Part shown: in pieces, positions 62,990 to 64,000 of the stretch
How the letters are laid out: each line of letters starts with the position of its first letter
How positions within the stretch are numbered: position 1 is the first letter of the stretch
Source: CAVQWT01 sp963717705
Lineage (GTDB): Bacteria; Pseudomonadota; Gammaproteobacteria; Burkholderiales; Casimicrobiaceae
Assembly: GCA_963717705.1 (NCBI GenBank)
Contig: CAVQWT010000006.1
Span: 62,001-126,000, forward strand
Reading direction: 5' to 3'
Length of the DNA: 64,000 bases
The notes under the pieces: model-generated
The model's database searches: none
What the model was told of the DNA's origin: nothing
What the model saw: only the letters and a program-made list of their open reading frames with translations
Program-made: the position numbers and the translations under genes

Positions 62990-63526
62990 TCACGCCCCGT
63001 CCTCCAGCACGCCGAGCGCATCGTCGAGGTCCGCGGCGAGCTTGGTCAGGAAGCGAAGTTCGCGCACCGCGGCACGCGCGGGTTCGTACGCGCCGGCGCC
63101 GTCGAGCATTTCGCCGAGGACGGCCTCGCGGTCGCGGATCTCGGCGTGCACGCCGGCGACGATGGCGTCGAGCGTCCGCGCATCGCGCGCCGCCACCGCA
63201 TCCGCGGCCGCTTCGCGCCGCTCGAGCTGACGTTCGAGGAAATCGATGGCAAGCGCCGTGTCGGTCTCGGCGAGCGCGTCGATTCCCCGCAGCGACAGCA
63301 GGTACTGCGCCCGCGACACCGGATCCTTCAGCGCCCGGTACGCCTCGTTGACGCGCGCGGACGACTGCAGCGCATTGCGGCGCTCGCCCTCGCCGGCGGC
63401 CGCGAAGCGGTCGGGATGCACCTCGGTCTGGAGGGTGCGATAGGCGCGATCGAGCGCCGCCGTGTCGCAGCGAAACCGCGCCGGCAGGCCGAACAGCTCG
63501 AAGTGGTTGCGGGAGAAGTCGATCAT
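62990..63526 (-). CDS. hscB: Fe-S assembly co-chaperone HscB
   Basis: This 178-residue J-domain protein (E. coli 171) delivers IscU to HscA. The N-terminus NHFELFGLPARFRCDTAALD, the J-domain HPD in LQTEVHPDRFAAAGEGERRN, and YLLSLRGIDALAETDTALAI are typical. The C-terminal helical domain contacts IscU. It stands 103 bases after iscA and upstream of hscA. Confidence 0.95.
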   Translation of the reverse strand: MIDFSRNHFELFGLPARFRCDTAALDRAYRTLQTEVHPDRFAAAGEGERRNALQSSARVNEAYRALKDPVSRAQYLLSLRGIDALAETDTALAIDFLERQLERREAAADAVAARDARTLDAIVAGVHAEIRDREAVLGEMLDGAGAYEPARAAVRELRFLTKLAADLDDALGVLEDGA

Positions 63527-63629
63527 CGTTCTTGTGCCCGCCGCTGCGATCGTGCAGCCGTCGGGTCGTACCGCGGCAGGCGGCGTTGCGCGATGCGGTT
63601 GCCGCCCGGGCCCGGGGGCCGGGACCGCG

Positions 63630-63953
63630 TCAGACGTTGAACGACTCCCCGCAGCCGCACGCGTCCTTCACGTTCGGGTTGTTGAACTTGAACCCCTCGT
63701 TCAATCCCTCCCGCGCGAAGTCGAGCTCGGTGCCCTCGAGGTACGGCAGGCTCTTGGGGTCGACGATCACCGCGACTCCGTGGCTACGGAACGTCAGGTC
63801 CTCGGGCCGGACCTCGTCGGCGTACTCGATCTTGTACGCGAGGCCGGAGCAGCCGGACGTGCGCACGCCGAGCCGCAGGCCGACACCCCTGCCCCGCTTG
63901 GACAGCTGCGCCGCGACGTGCTTCGCCGCCGATTCGGAAAGCGTGACCGGCAT
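63630..63953 (-). CDS. iscA: iron-sulfur cluster assembly protein IscA
   Basis: This 107-residue A-type carrier (same length as E. coli IscA) has the three conserved cysteines: GVRTSGCSGLAYKIEYADEV and, at the end, VKDACGCGESFNV. KFNNPNVKDACGCGESF is the family signature. It carries clusters or iron to target proteins. Its ATG begins 1 base after the stop of an upstream frame, consistent with operon coupling to iscU. Confidence 0.97.
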   Translation of the reverse strand: MPVTLSESAAKHVAAQLSKRGRGVGLRLGVRTSGCSGLAYKIEYADEVRPEDLTFRSHGVAVIVDPKSLPYLEGTELDFAREGLNEGFKFNNPNVKDACGCGESFNV

Positions 63954-63954
63954 G

Positions 63955-64000
63955 TCAGTCCGCCGCGTGCCGGGCCACCGGCGCGCAGGCGTCCGCTTCG
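63955..64000 (-). CDS. C-terminal tail of an upstream gene, probably iscU (partial)
   Basis: A minus-strand frame entering from the right edge ends in TGA at 63957-63955, one base before the iscA ATG. The visible residues (EADACAPVARHAAD) are too few to identify. ISC gene order makes iscU the likely owner. Confidence 0.4.
   Translation of the reverse strand, partial: EADACAPVARHAAD

Overview
The window is a GC-rich, gene-dense chromosomal segment with no insertion sequence, prophage or CRISPR array. Gene content and order point to a betaproteobacterium, most likely Burkholderiales or a close relative. The main evidence is the run ndk-rlmN-pilW-rodZ-ispG-hisS-yfgM-bamB-der-hfq-hflX-hflK-hflC-DUF2065-hisZ-purA followed by rnr, the ISC genes iscA-hscB-hscA-fdx-iscX, and orphan Bug-type and TRAP-type binding proteins. 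Near-universal G or C in third codon positions makes antisense frames open, so many long reading frames are shadows and were left out.

Layout. 0-1.8 kb: ferric-iron ABC permease (cut by the window edge) and its binding protein, convergent, with a Fur box in front of the binding protein. 1.85-6.4 kb: ppc and pgi, divergent from overlapping promoters. 6.4-9.3 kb: mltB, pyrD and a MaoC hydratase. 9.3-16.6 kb, minus strand: hrpA, a DUF1631 protein, a CinA/MoaB-like domain protein and the MaoC gene in series. 16.7-23.1 kb: a peptide-type binding protein, a small membrane protein, a CaiB-family CoA transferase and a three-gene proton-translocating transhydrogenase (pntAa-pntAb-pntB). 23.2-27.6 kb, minus strand: menE-like ligase, menB, a Bug binding protein and a tartrate/D-malate dehydrogenase. 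27.7-31.5 kb, plus strand: an accessory-looking stretch with an ICMT-like methyltransferase, an unrecognised membrane protein, an ElaA-type acetyltransferase, an EamA transporter and a TSUP transporter, with three families of short tandem repeats. 31.6-34.1 kb: accA-tilS. 34.2-37.3 kb: a TRAP transporter dctPQM.

37.5-53.9 kb is the conserved housekeeping block: nucleotide metabolism (ndk, purA), rRNA/tRNA modification (rlmN), pilus and cell shape (pilW, rodZ), isoprenoid synthesis (ispG), tRNA charging (hisS), outer-membrane assembly (yfgM, bamB), ribosome GTPases (der, hflX), RNA chaperone (hfq), FtsH modulators (hflKC), histidine regulation (hisZ) and a phosphoribosyltransferase. Many genes overlap by 4 bases, indicating translational coupling. 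54.0-64 kb: an orphan Liv-type binding protein, tRNA-Leu(CAG) on the minus strand with a near-consensus promoter and a repeat-plus-terminator tail, rnr, purT, serB, and on the minus strand the 3' part of the ISC iron-sulfur operon.

Two genes appear damaged as read. hisS carries a single +1 frameshift. dctQ carries two compensating frameshifts. Because hisS is essential, these three indels within 7.6 kb probably include sequencing or assembly errors. I saw no clearly new multi-gene system. The most unusual items are the menE-menB pair, the repeat-rich 28.2-29.3 kb stretch, the tandem UUCG-type hairpins behind tRNA-Leu, and the large DUF1631 protein of unknown role.
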